From contig DAOKZI010000005.1 of assembly GCA_035325705.1 (NCBI GenBank), positions 124,001-188,000 of the forward strand: a stretch of 64,000 nucleotides of DNA, written 5' to 3'. The stretch is from Ga0077536 sp035325705. Lineage in GTDB: Bacteria > Pseudomonadota > Gammaproteobacteria > Ga0077536. The position numbers and the translations under genes were made by a program. Under the pieces are notes generated by a model. It saw nothing but the letters and a program-made list of their open reading frames with translations, made no database searches and had not been told where the DNA came from. This document shows, one piece after another, positions 8,107 through 18,483 of the stretch (position 1 is the stretch's first letter; each line of letters opens with the position of its first letter).

Positions 8107-9894
8107 ATGTCCAAGCACAGTCCAGACGATCTCACTCACGACGCGGGCCGGCGCGCCCTGTTCAGAAAGCTGGGTGCGGCGAGCGCGCTGATCGGCGCGC
8201 CGGCCGTCATCAACTTTGCCGACTCGCAGGCGGCGGAGCGCGGTTGGGATCGCGAAACCGACATCGTGATCGTCGGCTCCGGCGCGTCCGGCTCCAGCGC
8301 CGCGCTGTTCGCGAAACGTGCCGGCGCCGACAGCATCATCCTCGAGCGCCTGCCCATCCGCGGCGGCACCAGCGCGAAGTCGGCCGCAATCCTCTGGGTT
8401 CCGAACAATTCGGCCATGCGCGCGCTCGGGATCGAGGATCCCAAGCAGGACGCGATGAAGTACATGATCCGGTTTTCCTATCCGATGAAGTATCACCCGG
8501 ACGCGGAGCGCTACGGTGCGACGGAGCTCGAGTACGCCCTGATCGAGGCGTTCTATGACAATGCGGCGCAGACCATCGACGATCTCGCCGCGATGGGCGC
8601 GCTGCAGACCGGGTCCATCTACACCTGGGAAGACGAGCTGTTCGCCGACTACCATCCCGAGGTCCCCGAGGAGAAAGCGCCGCGCGGGCGCGCGCTGGTG
8701 CCGAGGCACCCCGATCCCAGCCAGGGCGTGTATTCGCGCGGCGGCGGCAACGGGGTAGAGCTCATGCGCCAGCTCGGCGCCGCGGTGGATGCGCAGGGCA
8801 TCCCGGTGCTGACCAAGCATCGGGTGGAGCGCGTGATCCGGAACGCCGACGGCGCGGTCATCGGCGTCGAGGCGCGGCTGCGCGACGGCGGCACGGTGAC
8901 GGTGCGCGCGCGCAAGGCCGTGATTTTTGCCAGCGGCGGTTTCACGCACAACCTGGAATACCGGCAGAACTATCTGCGCGGCCCGATCTTCGGCGGTTGC
9001 GCGATGCCCGGCAGCGAAGGGGACTTCATTCGGGTCGGCGGCGCGATCGGGGCCGCGATGGGCAACCTCGCGAACGCGTGGTGGACGCAGCACGTGCTCG
9101 AGCACGCGCTCGAGTTCTCGAGCACGCCGACCGGGATCTGGTCGACTCCGGGCGACAGCATGCTGCAGGTCGACAAGTACGGCCGCCGCCTGATGAATGA
9201 AAAGGGCAACTACAACGAGCGCACGCAGATCCACTTCATCTTCGATCCGGTGCGCAACGAATACCGCAACCTCGTCTCCTTCCTGATCTTCGACAAGCCC
9301 TGCCTCGAGAACTACGCCGGCATGTATCCCTTCCCGGCCGAGGGCACCGAGCTGCCTCCGTACGTGCTGCAGGCCGCGACGCTCGACGAGCTCGCGCAGG
9401 CGATCGGGCAGCGCCTCGCGCATCACGCGCAACGGCTCGCGGGCTTCTCGCTAGACGCGAGCTTCACCGCGACGCTGAAGGAGACCATCGCTCGCTTCAA
9501 CGCGATGGCCAAGGCCGGCAAGGATCTCGAGTTCGCGCGCGGCGAATCCGCGATCGAGCGCGACTTCCATCTCTTCGGTGCCACGAAGAAACCGGCGAGC
9601 ATGGGACCGCCGAACATCTCGATGAAGCCGCTGACCGAAAGCGGGCCGTATTACTGCGTCCTGCTCTGCGGTGGCACGCTCGACACCAAGGGCGGCCCGA
9701 AGGTGAACACGGCGATGCGCGTGCTCGATACTTACGGCGCGGAGATCCCCGGCCTGTACGCCGTCGGCAACTGCACGGCGCATCCGGCCGGTGAGGCCTA
9801 CTGGGCGGCGGGCGGGACGCTCGGGCCGGGGCTGACCATGGGGCGCATCGCGGGCACCAACGCGGCCGCCGAGAAAACACGCGAGCCCGCCTGA
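8107..9894 (+). CDS. Tat-exported FAD-dependent dehydrogenase (3-ketosteroid dehydrogenase/fumarate reductase-like)
   Basis: A 595-residue flavoprotein. The N-terminus has the twin-arginine motif GRRALFRKLG and a hydrophobic stretch ending near ADSQA, so it is likely folded with FAD and exported by Tat. The Rossmann motif DIVIVGSGASGSSAA follows at about residues 53-67, then RGGTSAKSAA, and the C-terminal FAD segment PGLYAVGNCTAHPAGEAYWAAGG. This is the FAD_binding_2 family, which includes ketosteroid dehydrogenases and flavocytochrome fumarate reductases. The cytochrome gene starts 3 bases after its stop, so the cytochrome is the natural electron acceptor. A paralogue lies at 33720-35465. 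Substrate unknown. Confidence 0.88.
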   Translation: MSKHSPDDLTHDAGRRALFRKLGAASALIGAPAVINFADSQAAERGWDRETDIVIVGSGASGSSAALFAKRAGADSIILERLPIRGGTSAKSAAILWVPNNSAMRALGIEDPKQDAMKYMIRFSYPMKYHPDAERYGATELEYALIEAFYDNAAQTIDDLAAMGALQTGSIYTWEDELFADYHPEVPEEKAPRGRALVPRHPDPSQGVYSRGGGNGVELMRQLGAAVDAQGIPVLTKHRVERVIRNADGAVIGVEARLRDGGTVTVRARKAVIFASGGFTHNLEYRQNYLRGPIFGGCAMPGSEGDFIRVGGAIGAAMGNLANAWWTQHVLEHALEFSSTPTGIWSTPGDSMLQVDKYGRRLMNEKGNYNERTQIHFIFDPVRNEYRNLVSFLIFDKPCLENYAGMYPFPAEGTELPPYVLQAATLDELAQAIGQRLAHHAQRLAGFSLDASFTATLKETIARFNAMAKAGKDLEFARGESAIERDFHLFGATKKPASMGPPNISMKPLTESGPYYCVLLCGGTLDTKGGPKVNTAMRVLDTYGAEIPGLYAVGNCTAHPAGEAYWAAGGTLGPGLTMGRIAGTNAAAEKTREPA

Positions 9895-9897
9895 GTC

Positions 9898-10335
9898 GTG
9901 TGTCGCGATAGAGACAGGCGGGCTCGGCTCCTTCGGTATCTCGTCGTGGCGGCGGCCGCCGCCACGGCGGCGCCGCTCGCGTCTGCCGGTGAAGACGCAT
10001 CCGCCGTCGCCTTTGGCGCGCAGATCCAACCGCTGTTCGACTCGCACTGCGTGGTCTGCCACATGAGCGGGGCCGCACAGGCGGGGCTCAGCCTCGAGGA
10101 CGGCGACGCGCACGCGAATCTGGTCGGCGTGAAGAGCAGCGAAAGCCCGCTTGCGCGGGTGCAGCCCGGCGCGCCCGAGCAAAGTTATCTGCTGCACAAG
10201 CTGCGCGGCACGCAAGCGAGCGTCGGCGGTACCGGCGCGCGCATGCCGCTCGCCGACAACGGCGCCGCCCCGCTGTCCGCCGCCGAGCAGACCCTGATCG
10301 AAACCTGGATCGAGCAAGGCGCGCCGGACAACTGA
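9898..10335 (+). CDS. Exported single-heme cytochrome c (PSCyt1-like)
   Basis: A 145-residue protein with a signal peptide (basic start, then YLVVAAAAATAAPLASAG) and one heme motif CVVCH near residue 48, in the context IQPLFDSHCVVCHMSG. The text after it (LVGVKSSESPLARVQPGAPEQSYLLHKL) is typical of the small cytochrome domain called PSCyt1. The likely start is GTG at 9898, three bases after the dehydrogenase stop, which implies translational coupling. A role as periplasmic electron acceptor for the FAD enzyme is inferred from order and export signals. Confidence 0.85.
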   Translation: MCRDRDRRARLLRYLVVAAAAATAAPLASAGEDASAVAFGAQIQPLFDSHCVVCHMSGAAQAGLSLEDGDAHANLVGVKSSESPLARVQPGAPEQSYLLHKLRGTQASVGGTGARMPLADNGAAPLSAAEQTLIETWIEQGAPDN

Positions 10336-10361
10336 TCCGCCTGCCGAGGAGTAACGAGACG

Positions 10362-11171
10362 ATGGACATGGCGAACTATCAGGCCCGGCACTTCCTGTGG
10401 TCGTGCGCGAACGGTATCGCGACCCTCACGCTCAACCGGCCGGAGCGCAAGAACCCGATCACCTTCGAGTCCTATGCCGAGATGCGCGATACCTTCCGCG
10501 CCCTGGTCTACGCCGAAGACGTCAAGGGCGTGGTGATCACGGGTGCCGGCGGCAATTTCTGCTCCGGCGGCGACGTGCACGAAATCATCGCGCCGCTCCT
10601 GAAGATGGACATGAAGGGCATGCTCGCCTTCACGCGCATGACGGGCGACGTCGTCAAGGCGATGCGGGCCTGCCCGCAGCCGATCGTCGCCGCCGTCGAC
10701 GGCGTGTGCGCCGGCGCCGGCGCGATACTCGCCATGGCGTCCGATCTGCGCATCGGCACGGCGCGCTCGAAGACCGCGTTTCTGTTCGTGCGCGTGGGGA
10801 TCGCGGGCTGCGACATGGGCGCCTGCGCGATCCTGCCGCGCCTCATCGGCCAGGGCCGGGCCAGCGAGCTCCTGTTCACCGGCCGCGCCATGGACGGCGT
10901 GGAGGGCGAGCGCTGGGGCTTCTTCAATCGTCTCGCGGCGCCCGAAGACGTGCTGGCCGATGCGCAGGCCGAAGTCGCGCGCATCGTGACCGGCCCGCCC
11001 TTCGGCAACGCAATGACGAAGAAGATGCTCGATCAGGAGTGGAGCATGAGCATCGAGCAGGCCGTCGAGGCCGAGGCGCAGGCGCAGGCGATCTGCATGC
11101 AGACCCAGGACTTCCACCGAGCCTATGACGCCTTCATTGCCAGGCGCGCTCCGGTCTTCGAAGGCAATTGA
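10362..11171 (+). CDS. Enoyl-CoA hydratase/isomerase family protein
   Basis: A 269-residue crotonase. It shows LTLNRPERKNPIT, the oxyanion-hole segment GAGGNFCSGGDVHEI and GVCAGAGAILAMASDLRI. In the region that carries the second catalytic Glu in true hydratases, this protein reads VRVGIAGCDMGACAILPR, with Asp rather than Glu near the expected place, so isomerase, hydrolase or lyase activity is as likely as hydration. GAGGAG is 9 bases before the ATG. It sits fourth in the sigma-54 operon, upstream of an acyl-CoA dehydrogenase. Confidence 0.88.
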   Translation: MDMANYQARHFLWSCANGIATLTLNRPERKNPITFESYAEMRDTFRALVYAEDVKGVVITGAGGNFCSGGDVHEIIAPLLKMDMKGMLAFTRMTGDVVKAMRACPQPIVAAVDGVCAGAGAILAMASDLRIGTARSKTAFLFVRVGIAGCDMGACAILPRLIGQGRASELLFTGRAMDGVEGERWGFFNRLAAPEDVLADAQAEVARIVTGPPFGNAMTKKMLDQEWSMSIEQAVEAEAQAQAICMQTQDFHRAYDAFIARRAPVFEGN

Positions 11172-11197
11172 TCGCCGCCGCCCCGGAGGCCGCACCG

Positions 11198-12370
11198 ATG
11201 TACGACACGACGTTTCTCGGCTGGCCTTTCTTCGAAGCGCGCCACGCCGCGCTCGCGCGCGATCTCGAGGCTTGGGCCGCGGCCGAGCTGCGCGACATCG
11301 ATCACGGCGACGTGGATCGCGCCTGTCGCGAGCTGGTCCGCCGCCTCGCGGCCGGCGGCTGGCTCGCGCACGCGGCCCTGGCCGCGGATGCGGGGCCGGC
11401 GGCGAAGCTCGACGTGCGCAGCCTCTGCCTGCTGCGTGAAGGGCTCGCGCGCCACGACGGTCTTGCCGACTTCGCCTTCGCGATGCAAGGGCTCGGCTCC
11501 GCGCCGATCATGCTGGCCGGCAGCGAGGCGCTGAAGCGCCGCTATCTCGACGGGGTGCGCAGCGGGGCCCAGATCGCGGCCTTTGCGCTGTCGGAGCCCG
11601 ATGCCGGTTCCGACGTCGCCGCCCTGTCGACCTTCGCCGCGCGCGACGGCGAGGACTACGTGCTGAACGGCACCAAGACCTGGATTTCGAACGGCGGCAT
11701 CGCGGATTTCTACACCGTGTTCGCCCGCACCGAGGCCGGCGCCGGTGCGCGCGGCCTGAGCGCTTTCGTCGTCGACGCGGACACGCCGGGCCTGGAGATC
11801 GCCGCGCGCATCGAAGTCATCGCGCCGCATCCGCTCGCCGTGCTCGGCTTCCGCGACTGCCGCGTGCCGGCCGCACGTCGGCTCGGCGCGGAAGGAGAGG
11901 GCTTCAAGATCGCGATGGCGACGCTCGACATCTTCCGCTCCACGGTCGGCGCCGCCGCGCTGGGCTTCGCGCGGCGCGCGCTCGCCGAAGCCACTGCCCA
12001 CGTCCAGCGGCGCATGCTGTTCGGCGCGCCGCTCGCCGCCCTGCAGATGACGCAGGCCGCGATTGCGGACATGGCCGTCGACGTCGACGCGAGCGCGCTG
12101 CTCGTCTATCGCGCGGCCTGGACCAAGGACTGCGCGCAGGAGCGCGTGTCGCGGGAGGCCGCGATGGCGAAGCTCCATGCCACCGAGGCCGCACAGCGCG
12201 TCATCGATCGCGCGGTCCAGCTCTTCGGCGGGAGAGGCGTCACCAAGGGCGAAAAAGTCGAGGAGCTCTATCGCGAGATCCGCGCGCTGCGGATTTACGA
12301 GGGCGCTTCGGAAGTCCAGAAGGTGATCATCGCGCAGCAGACCTTGAACGCAGCCGGCCGCCCGCGATGA
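11198..12370 (+). CDS. Acyl-CoA dehydrogenase
   Basis: A 390-residue acyl-CoA dehydrogenase that introduces a 2,3-double bond into an acyl-CoA with FAD. Typical segments are FALSEPDAGSDVAA, NGTKTWISNGGIADFYTVFART, LGAEGEGFKIAM, QLFGGRGV and RIYEGASEVQKVIIAQQ, where the Glu of YEG is the usual base. The ATG at 11198 is preceded by CGGAGG; the open frame runs slightly upstream into the crotonase gene. It is the last gene of the sigma-54 operon, ending in a REP-like element. Electron transfer flavoprotein genes are not in the window. Confidence 0.9.
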   Translation: MYDTTFLGWPFFEARHAALARDLEAWAAAELRDIDHGDVDRACRELVRRLAAGGWLAHAALAADAGPAAKLDVRSLCLLREGLARHDGLADFAFAMQGLGSAPIMLAGSEALKRRYLDGVRSGAQIAAFALSEPDAGSDVAALSTFAARDGEDYVLNGTKTWISNGGIADFYTVFARTEAGAGARGLSAFVVDADTPGLEIAARIEVIAPHPLAVLGFRDCRVPAARRLGAEGEGFKIAMATLDIFRSTVGAAALGFARRALAEATAHVQRRMLFGAPLAALQMTQAAIADMAVDVDASALLVYRAAWTKDCAQERVSREAAMAKLHATEAAQRVIDRAVQLFGGRGVTKGEKVEELYREIRALRIYEGASEVQKVIIAQQTLNAAGRPR

Positions 12371-12418
12371 CGGAAATCTGAGTTAACCACCTCCGCCGCC
12401 AGGCGGGCATCCAGTCTT

Positions 12419-12562
12419 CGTAGCCCGGATGAGCGCAGCGAATCCGGGGTTCGGCATGCGGGCGCTCAGGATCCATTTTACACGCGACGCACGAGGCACA
12501 CTGGAACGAACATGCCTCGGCAGGTGCTCGCTCCCGGATTCGCTGCGCTCATCCGGGCTACG
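12419..12562. repeat. REP-like inverted repeat (family A)
   Basis: The left arm from 12419 reads CGTAGCCCGGATGAGCGCAG and on to CCGGGG, and the right arm at 12532-12562 is its inverted copy ending CATCCGGGCTACG. It fills most of the gap between the convergent acyl-CoA dehydrogenase and HxlR genes and may fold as a bidirectional transcription end. Confidence 0.85.
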
Positions 12563-12660
12563 GAAAATCGCATAGCTTGATGCGCCGTGCGCAAGCTCGA
12601 ACGAGATTTCGTCTCGAACGTCGGGCTTCCTTCGCCAGCCCAAGCCATCCACTCGATCTT

Positions 12661-13377
12661 TCAGGCACCGGCCGGTGCCGAGTAGAGCTTGCCCGACAAG
12701 GCTGCTTCCCGTGCGTGCGCGAACGGCGAGCGTCCGAACCACGCCGGAAAACTCCGCTGCAGCGCCGGTGCGCCGCTCAGCTTGATGCGTCCGTCGGCGA
12801 GCGCGGACGCGAGCGGCGCCTCGCCGTGCCAGATCTGGGCGAGCGTGCGTACGTCGGTCGTGATGTAGACGTCGACGTCGAGGGCGCGATCTTCATCGCA
12901 GATCTCGGTGCGGCCCTCGTCGGCGAGGAGATACCACTTGTTGCTGCTCGCGAGATCGCGGAACTGGAACAATAGCACCGTGCGGCCGCGCGGCAGGCGC
13001 TCGGTGAGCAGCGACATCTGCACGTCGCGCATCAAGCCGTCGACGTTGAGATCGCTCTCCAAGAGCTGCATCGCCAGCCAGCTCGCCGCCCAGTGGCCCA
13101 GCGTCAGCAAAATCGGCCCGAGCTCGCGGCCGGCCTGCGTGAGCTGATATTCATAGCCCAGCGCTTCCGGGCGCTTGCGTTTCATCACGAGGCCTTGTGC
13201 TTCGAGCAGGCGCAGGCGTTGGTTCAGGAGCGTCGGCGACAGCTTCGGCAGGTAGCGACGGAATTCATTGAAGCGCGTCACGCCGACGTGCATCTCGCGC
13301 AGGATCTGTATCGTCCAGCGTTCTCCCAGCACTTGCGCGGCTTTCGAGATCGGGCAGTACTCTCCGTAGTCGTACAT
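12661..13377 (-). CDS. HxlR-family regulator with C-terminal SCP2-like domain
   Basis: A 238-residue regulator. The first about 110 residues are an HxlR winged helix: CPISKAAQVLGERWTIQILRE with the characteristic Cys at the start, then RFNEFRRYLPKLSPTLLNQRL. The remainder (VYITTDVRTLAQIWHGEAPL, GRIKLSGAPAL) looks like a sterol-carrier-protein-2 fold, which could bind a lipophilic ligand. CGGAGGG lies 10 bases before ATG 13377. It is divergent from the methyltransferase-like gene, with a direct repeat in the shared region that is a plausible operator. Confidence 0.88.
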   Translation of the reverse strand: MYDYGEYCPISKAAQVLGERWTIQILREMHVGVTRFNEFRRYLPKLSPTLLNQRLRLLEAQGLVMKRKRPEALGYEYQLTQAGRELGPILLTLGHWAASWLAMQLLESDLNVDGLMRDVQMSLLTERLPRGRTVLLFQFRDLASSNKWYLLADEGRTEICDEDRALDVDVYITTDVRTLAQIWHGEAPLASALADGRIKLSGAPALQRSFPAWFGRSPFAHAREAALSGKLYSAPAGA

Positions 13378-13394
13378 GGCGTGTCGCCCTCCGG

Positions 13395-13432
13395 AGTACA
13401 GAATCTGTAGCGGGATAGTACAAATCCTGCAC
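13395..13432. promoter_or_regulatory. Direct-repeat candidate operator of the HxlR regulator
   Basis: AGTACAGAATCTGTAG at 13395-13410 and AGTACAAATCCTGCAC at 13417-13432 share 11 of 16 bases and start 22 bases apart, two helical turns. They lie directly upstream of the HxlR start in the 160-base divergent region. Confidence 0.45.
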
Positions 13433-13537
13433 TGTCCCACGCGCCGCAGTAAATCCCAGGATGCGCTCCCACACGACAGGCGTGACGTTCGCGATGGTCG
13501 CGACGGCGTCTGTCCTACACGAAGGGAGTGTGCTGCC

Positions 13538-14602
13538 ATGAGTGCTTACCGCCACGCGCTGCCCCAGATGGGTGCGCGACCGTTCCTGACCGACGTCGGC
13601 CTCGAGACCATGCTCGTCTTTCACGACGGTCTCGCGCTGCCCGACTTTGCCGCGTTCACGCTGCTCGACACCAAGGACGGCACCGAGCGGCTTCGCCGTT
13701 ATTACCGCCGCTGCCTCGCGCACGCGACGAGCATCGGCTGTGGCTTCATCCTCGAGAGCCCGACCTGGCGTGCGAACCCGGACTGGGGCGCACGGCTCGG
13801 CTATACGCCAGCCGGCCTCGCCGATCGCAATGTGCGCGCCATCGCGCTGATGGCCGAGTTGCGCGAGGAGTTCGCGTCGACCGGGCTGCCCATCGTCATC
13901 AGCGGCAACTTGGGGCCGCGCGGCGACGCTTACGACCCCGCGCGCATCGACGCCGTCGGCGATTACGAAGCCTACCATCGCACGCAAATCGAAAGCTTCG
14001 CATGCACGGCAGTCGATCTCGTCAGCGCGGGCACGATCAACAACGTGCCGGAAGCGATCGGCATCGTGCGTGCGGCGACCAAGGCGGGATTGCCCGTCGT
14101 GATTTCCTTCACCGTCGAGACCGATGGCCGCCTGCCGACCGGCGTGAGCCTGCGCGAGGCGATCGAGACGGTCGACGCGGCAACGAACGCGGCACCGGCC
14201 TATTACATGTTGAACTGCGCGCACCCGGATCACTTCGAGCACGTGCTCGACGGCGAGGCGTGGTGCCGGCGCCTGCGCGGCATCCGTGCGAACGCGTCGC
14301 GGCGCAGCCACGCCGAGCTCGACGAATCGACGACGCTCGACGACGGCGATCCGGCGGCGCTCGGCGCGGCCTACGCCGCGCTGCGCGCGCGCCTGCCCCA
14401 GCTCACGATCCTCGGCGGCTGCTGCGGCACCGATCACCGGCACCTCGAAGCGATCGCCGCCGCCTGCATCGCGCAGCCATCGGCACCGCCACAGTCTCAC
14501 GAGCACGCAGCGACCGCCTTCGTCGTTTCGACGACGCTGCTGCTCTTCGGCTATCTGATGGTGTGCCTGACGCGGGCCTTCGAGTATCCGTCGATCGTGT
14601 AG
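13538..14602 (+). CDS. Homocysteine S-methyltransferase family protein with a hydrophobic tail
   Basis: A 354-residue member of the family that moves methyl groups to a thiol bound on zinc. The zinc ligands are visible as the Cys in MLNCAHPDHF and the CysCys pair in GGCCGTDHRHL. Other family segments are FLTDVGLETML at the start, ILESPTWRANPDW and ISGNLGPRGDAY. After the GGCC region there are about 44 extra residues with a continuous hydrophobic run (AATAFVVSTTLLLFGYLMVC), unusual for this soluble family and perhaps a membrane anchor. The methyl donor is unknown. AAGGGAG precedes the ATG, and the divergent HxlR protein is the likely regulator. Confidence 0.85.
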   Translation: MSAYRHALPQMGARPFLTDVGLETMLVFHDGLALPDFAAFTLLDTKDGTERLRRYYRRCLAHATSIGCGFILESPTWRANPDWGARLGYTPAGLADRNVRAIALMAELREEFASTGLPIVISGNLGPRGDAYDPARIDAVGDYEAYHRTQIESFACTAVDLVSAGTINNVPEAIGIVRAATKAGLPVVISFTVETDGRLPTGVSLREAIETVDAATNAAPAYYMLNCAHPDHFEHVLDGEAWCRRLRGIRANASRRSHAELDESTTLDDGDPAALGAAYAALRARLPQLTILGGCCGTDHRHLEAIAAACIAQPSAPPQSHEHAATAFVVSTTLLLFGYLMVCLTRAFEYPSIV

Positions 14603-14618
14603 CGACCTGGCCCGTATT

Positions 14619-14722
14619 CGTAGCCCAGATGAGCGCAGCGAATCCGGGATCGGGCACCGCGTTCATACACCTCGGCCAAACAAGCGCCGAATCCCGGATT
14701 CGCTGCGCTCATCCGGGCTACG
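14619..14722. repeat. REP-like inverted repeat (family A)
   Basis: A short copy with left arm starting CGTAGCCCAGATGAGCGCAG and right arm at 14692-14722 ending CATCCGGGCTACG. It fills the gap between the convergent methyltransferase-like gene and proS. Confidence 0.85.
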
Positions 14723-14738
14723 AGAGTTCCTGTGAGAT

Positions 14739-16445
14739 CTAAGGCAGCTTGCTCGAGATGAAGGCCACGGCCTCGTCGAGCGGAATGTCCTGTGCCTGCT
14801 CGTCGGTGCGGGCCTTGTACTCGAGCGTACCCTTGTCGAGGCCGCGGTCGCCGATGACGAGGCGGTGCGGCACGCCGATCAGCTCGAGATCGGCGAACAT
14901 CACGCCCGGTCTCTCGTTCTTGTCGTAGAAGACTGCGTCGATGCCGGCGTCGAGCAGGCGCGCGTACAGCGCCTCGGCGGCTGCGCGCAGGCGCTCGGAT
15001 TTGTGCATGTGGATGGGCGCGACGGCGACGGTGAACGGCGCGATCGAGGCCGGGAACACGATGCCCTTGTCGTCGTGGTTCTGCTCGATCGCGGCGGCGA
15101 CGATGCGCGACACGCCGATGCCGTAGCAGCCCATCGTCATCGTCACCGCGCTGCCTTTCTCATCGAGCACCTGCGCCTTCATCGCTTCGCTGTACTTGGT
15201 GCCGAGCTGGAAGATGTGGCCGACCTCGATGCCGCGCTTGATCTCGAGCGTGCCCTGGCCGTCCGGGCTGGGATCGCCGGCAACGACGTTGCGGAGATCG
15301 GCGACCCGGGGTTCCGGCAGATCGCGGCCCCAGTTAACGCCGCGCAGGTGCTTGCCGGCGAGGTTCGCGCCGCAGACGAAGTCCGCGAGCCGGACCGCCG
15401 CGTGATCGACGTAGAGCGGCACCGGAATGTCGAGCGGGCCGAGCGTGCCCGGGCCGCAGCCGAAGACGGCTTCGATCTCATGCGCCTTCGCGAAGCGCAG
15501 CGGCGCGCCGACACTAGGCAGTGCCTGCGCCTTCACCGCGTTCAATTCGTGATCGCCGCGCAAGATCAGCGCGACCAGCCCCCCGTCCTCGCCGCCGACG
15601 ATGAGCGTTTTCAGCACGCGCTCCGCGCCGACGCCGAGGAAGCTAGAAACCTCCTCGATCGTGTGCTGCGTCGGCGTGTCCACGGTCGTCATCGTCTCGC
15701 GGGCCGCCGGACGGGCGCCGGCCGGCGGCGGCGCCGGCACGAGCTCGACGTTGGCGGCGAAGTCGCCGCTGCTCGAGAAGGCGATCAAATCTTCGCCGGA
15801 ATCGGCGAGGACGTGGAATTCGTGCGACTTGGAGCCGCCGATGTTGCCGGTGTCCGCCAGCACCGCGCGCCAGGCGAGGCCGATGCGGTCGAAGATGCGC
15901 GCATAGGTCGCATACATCTGCTGGTAAGTCTCTTCCAGCGAGTCGCGGTCGAGGTGGAAGGAATAGGCGTCCTTCATCAGGAATTCGCGCGCGCGCATGA
16001 TGCCGAAGCGCGGCCGCACCTCGTCGCGAAACTTGGTCTGGATCTGGTAGAAGTTCGCCGGGAGTTGCTTGTAGCTCTTGATCTCGCGGCGGATCAGATC
16101 CGTGATGACTTCCTCGTGCGTCGGGCCCAGGCAGAAGGCGCGATCGTGGCGGTCCGACAGGCGCAGCAGCTCGGGTCCGTACTTGTCCCAGCGCCCGGAT
16201 TCCTGCCACAGCTCGGCCGGCAGCACCCCCGACATCAGCACTTCCTGTGCGCCGGCCCGATCCATTTCCTCGCGCACGATGGCCTCGACCTTGCGCAGCA
16301 CGCGCAGGCCGAGCGGCAGCCAGGTGTAGATGCCGCTCGCGAGCTGCCGGATCATGCCGGCGCGCAACATCAACTGGTGACTGATGACCTCGGCCTCGGC
16401 CGGGGTTTCGCGCAGGGTCGGCAGCAGCAGCTTGGAGATTCGCAT
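14739..16445 (-). CDS. proS: Prolyl-tRNA synthetase
   Basis: A 568-residue bacterial-type class II synthetase that charges tRNA-Pro in the cytoplasm. Motif 1 lies in GIYTWLPLGLRVLRKVEAIV, motif 2 in QIQTKFRDEVRPRFGIMRAR, and motif 3 in MGCYGIGVSRIVAAA. Between motifs 2 and 3 lies the INS editing domain (HTIEEVSSFLGV, LNAVKAQALP), which removes mischarged alanine in this enzyme type. The C-terminus has the anticodon-binding domain (APIHMHK, DKNERPGVMFADLELIGVPH). Length is normal for the family (about 570). It is divergent from ilvB. Confidence 0.97.
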   Translation of the reverse strand: MRISKLLLPTLRETPAEAEVISHQLMLRAGMIRQLASGIYTWLPLGLRVLRKVEAIVREEMDRAGAQEVLMSGVLPAELWQESGRWDKYGPELLRLSDRHDRAFCLGPTHEEVITDLIRREIKSYKQLPANFYQIQTKFRDEVRPRFGIMRAREFLMKDAYSFHLDRDSLEETYQQMYATYARIFDRIGLAWRAVLADTGNIGGSKSHEFHVLADSGEDLIAFSSSGDFAANVELVPAPPPAGARPAARETMTTVDTPTQHTIEEVSSFLGVGAERVLKTLIVGGEDGGLVALILRGDHELNAVKAQALPSVGAPLRFAKAHEIEAVFGCGPGTLGPLDIPVPLYVDHAAVRLADFVCGANLAGKHLRGVNWGRDLPEPRVADLRNVVAGDPSPDGQGTLEIKRGIEVGHIFQLGTKYSEAMKAQVLDEKGSAVTMTMGCYGIGVSRIVAAAIEQNHDDKGIVFPASIAPFTVAVAPIHMHKSERLRAAAEALYARLLDAGIDAVFYDKNERPGVMFADLELIGVPHRLVIGDRGLDKGTLEYKARTDEQAQDIPLDEAVAFISSKLP

Positions 16446-16751
16446 GAGCGTGGACGCGTTCCGTTGGGGCAGTGGAGACCCGCATTCTCAGCGAAAAACG
16501 GCGCCGGCGGAAACCGGGTGCGGCGAGCCCCGGCGGCAATGGGCCGGTGCCGCGCCTTGAGCCGCCGACCGAATCGCATTATCGTAACGGCCCCTTTTCG
16601 TTCGGACGGCAGGCCCTGCCGCCCGGCTTTCATGGGACACCGCCGAGCCGGGGCTCACGAGGCCCAGGCAACGGCCCGTTCCTCGCGCCGCCACCGCGGA
16701 TGCGCGGCGGCGGTCCGCGGCACTTGCTGAAACATAGTGAGGAATCGAGCC
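16446..16751. other. Divergent promoter region between proS and ilvB
   Basis: No gene is visible in these 306 bases. A GC-rich hairpin of 10-base arms (CCGCCACCGC at 16688-16697 and GCGGCGGCGG at 16704-16713, one mismatch) lies 38 bases before the ilvB start. There is no T-run and no leader peptide rich in branched-chain codons that I can recognise, so classical attenuation is not supported. Confidence 0.4.
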
Positions 16752-18482
<1,731 letters not shown>

Positions 18483-18483
18483 C

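Noticed and set aside
7030..9432. An 800-codon open frame on the minus strand opposite the LLM and FAD genes
   Set aside because: Its translation is Arg/Asp/His-rich without any domain, and it lies wholly opposite two clear enzymes. In such GC-rich DNA long antisense frames arise by chance.
16688..16713. An ilv attenuator
   Set aside because: A hairpin exists, but there is no T-run and no leader peptide rich in Leu, Val or Ile codons, so it is recorded only as a hairpin.
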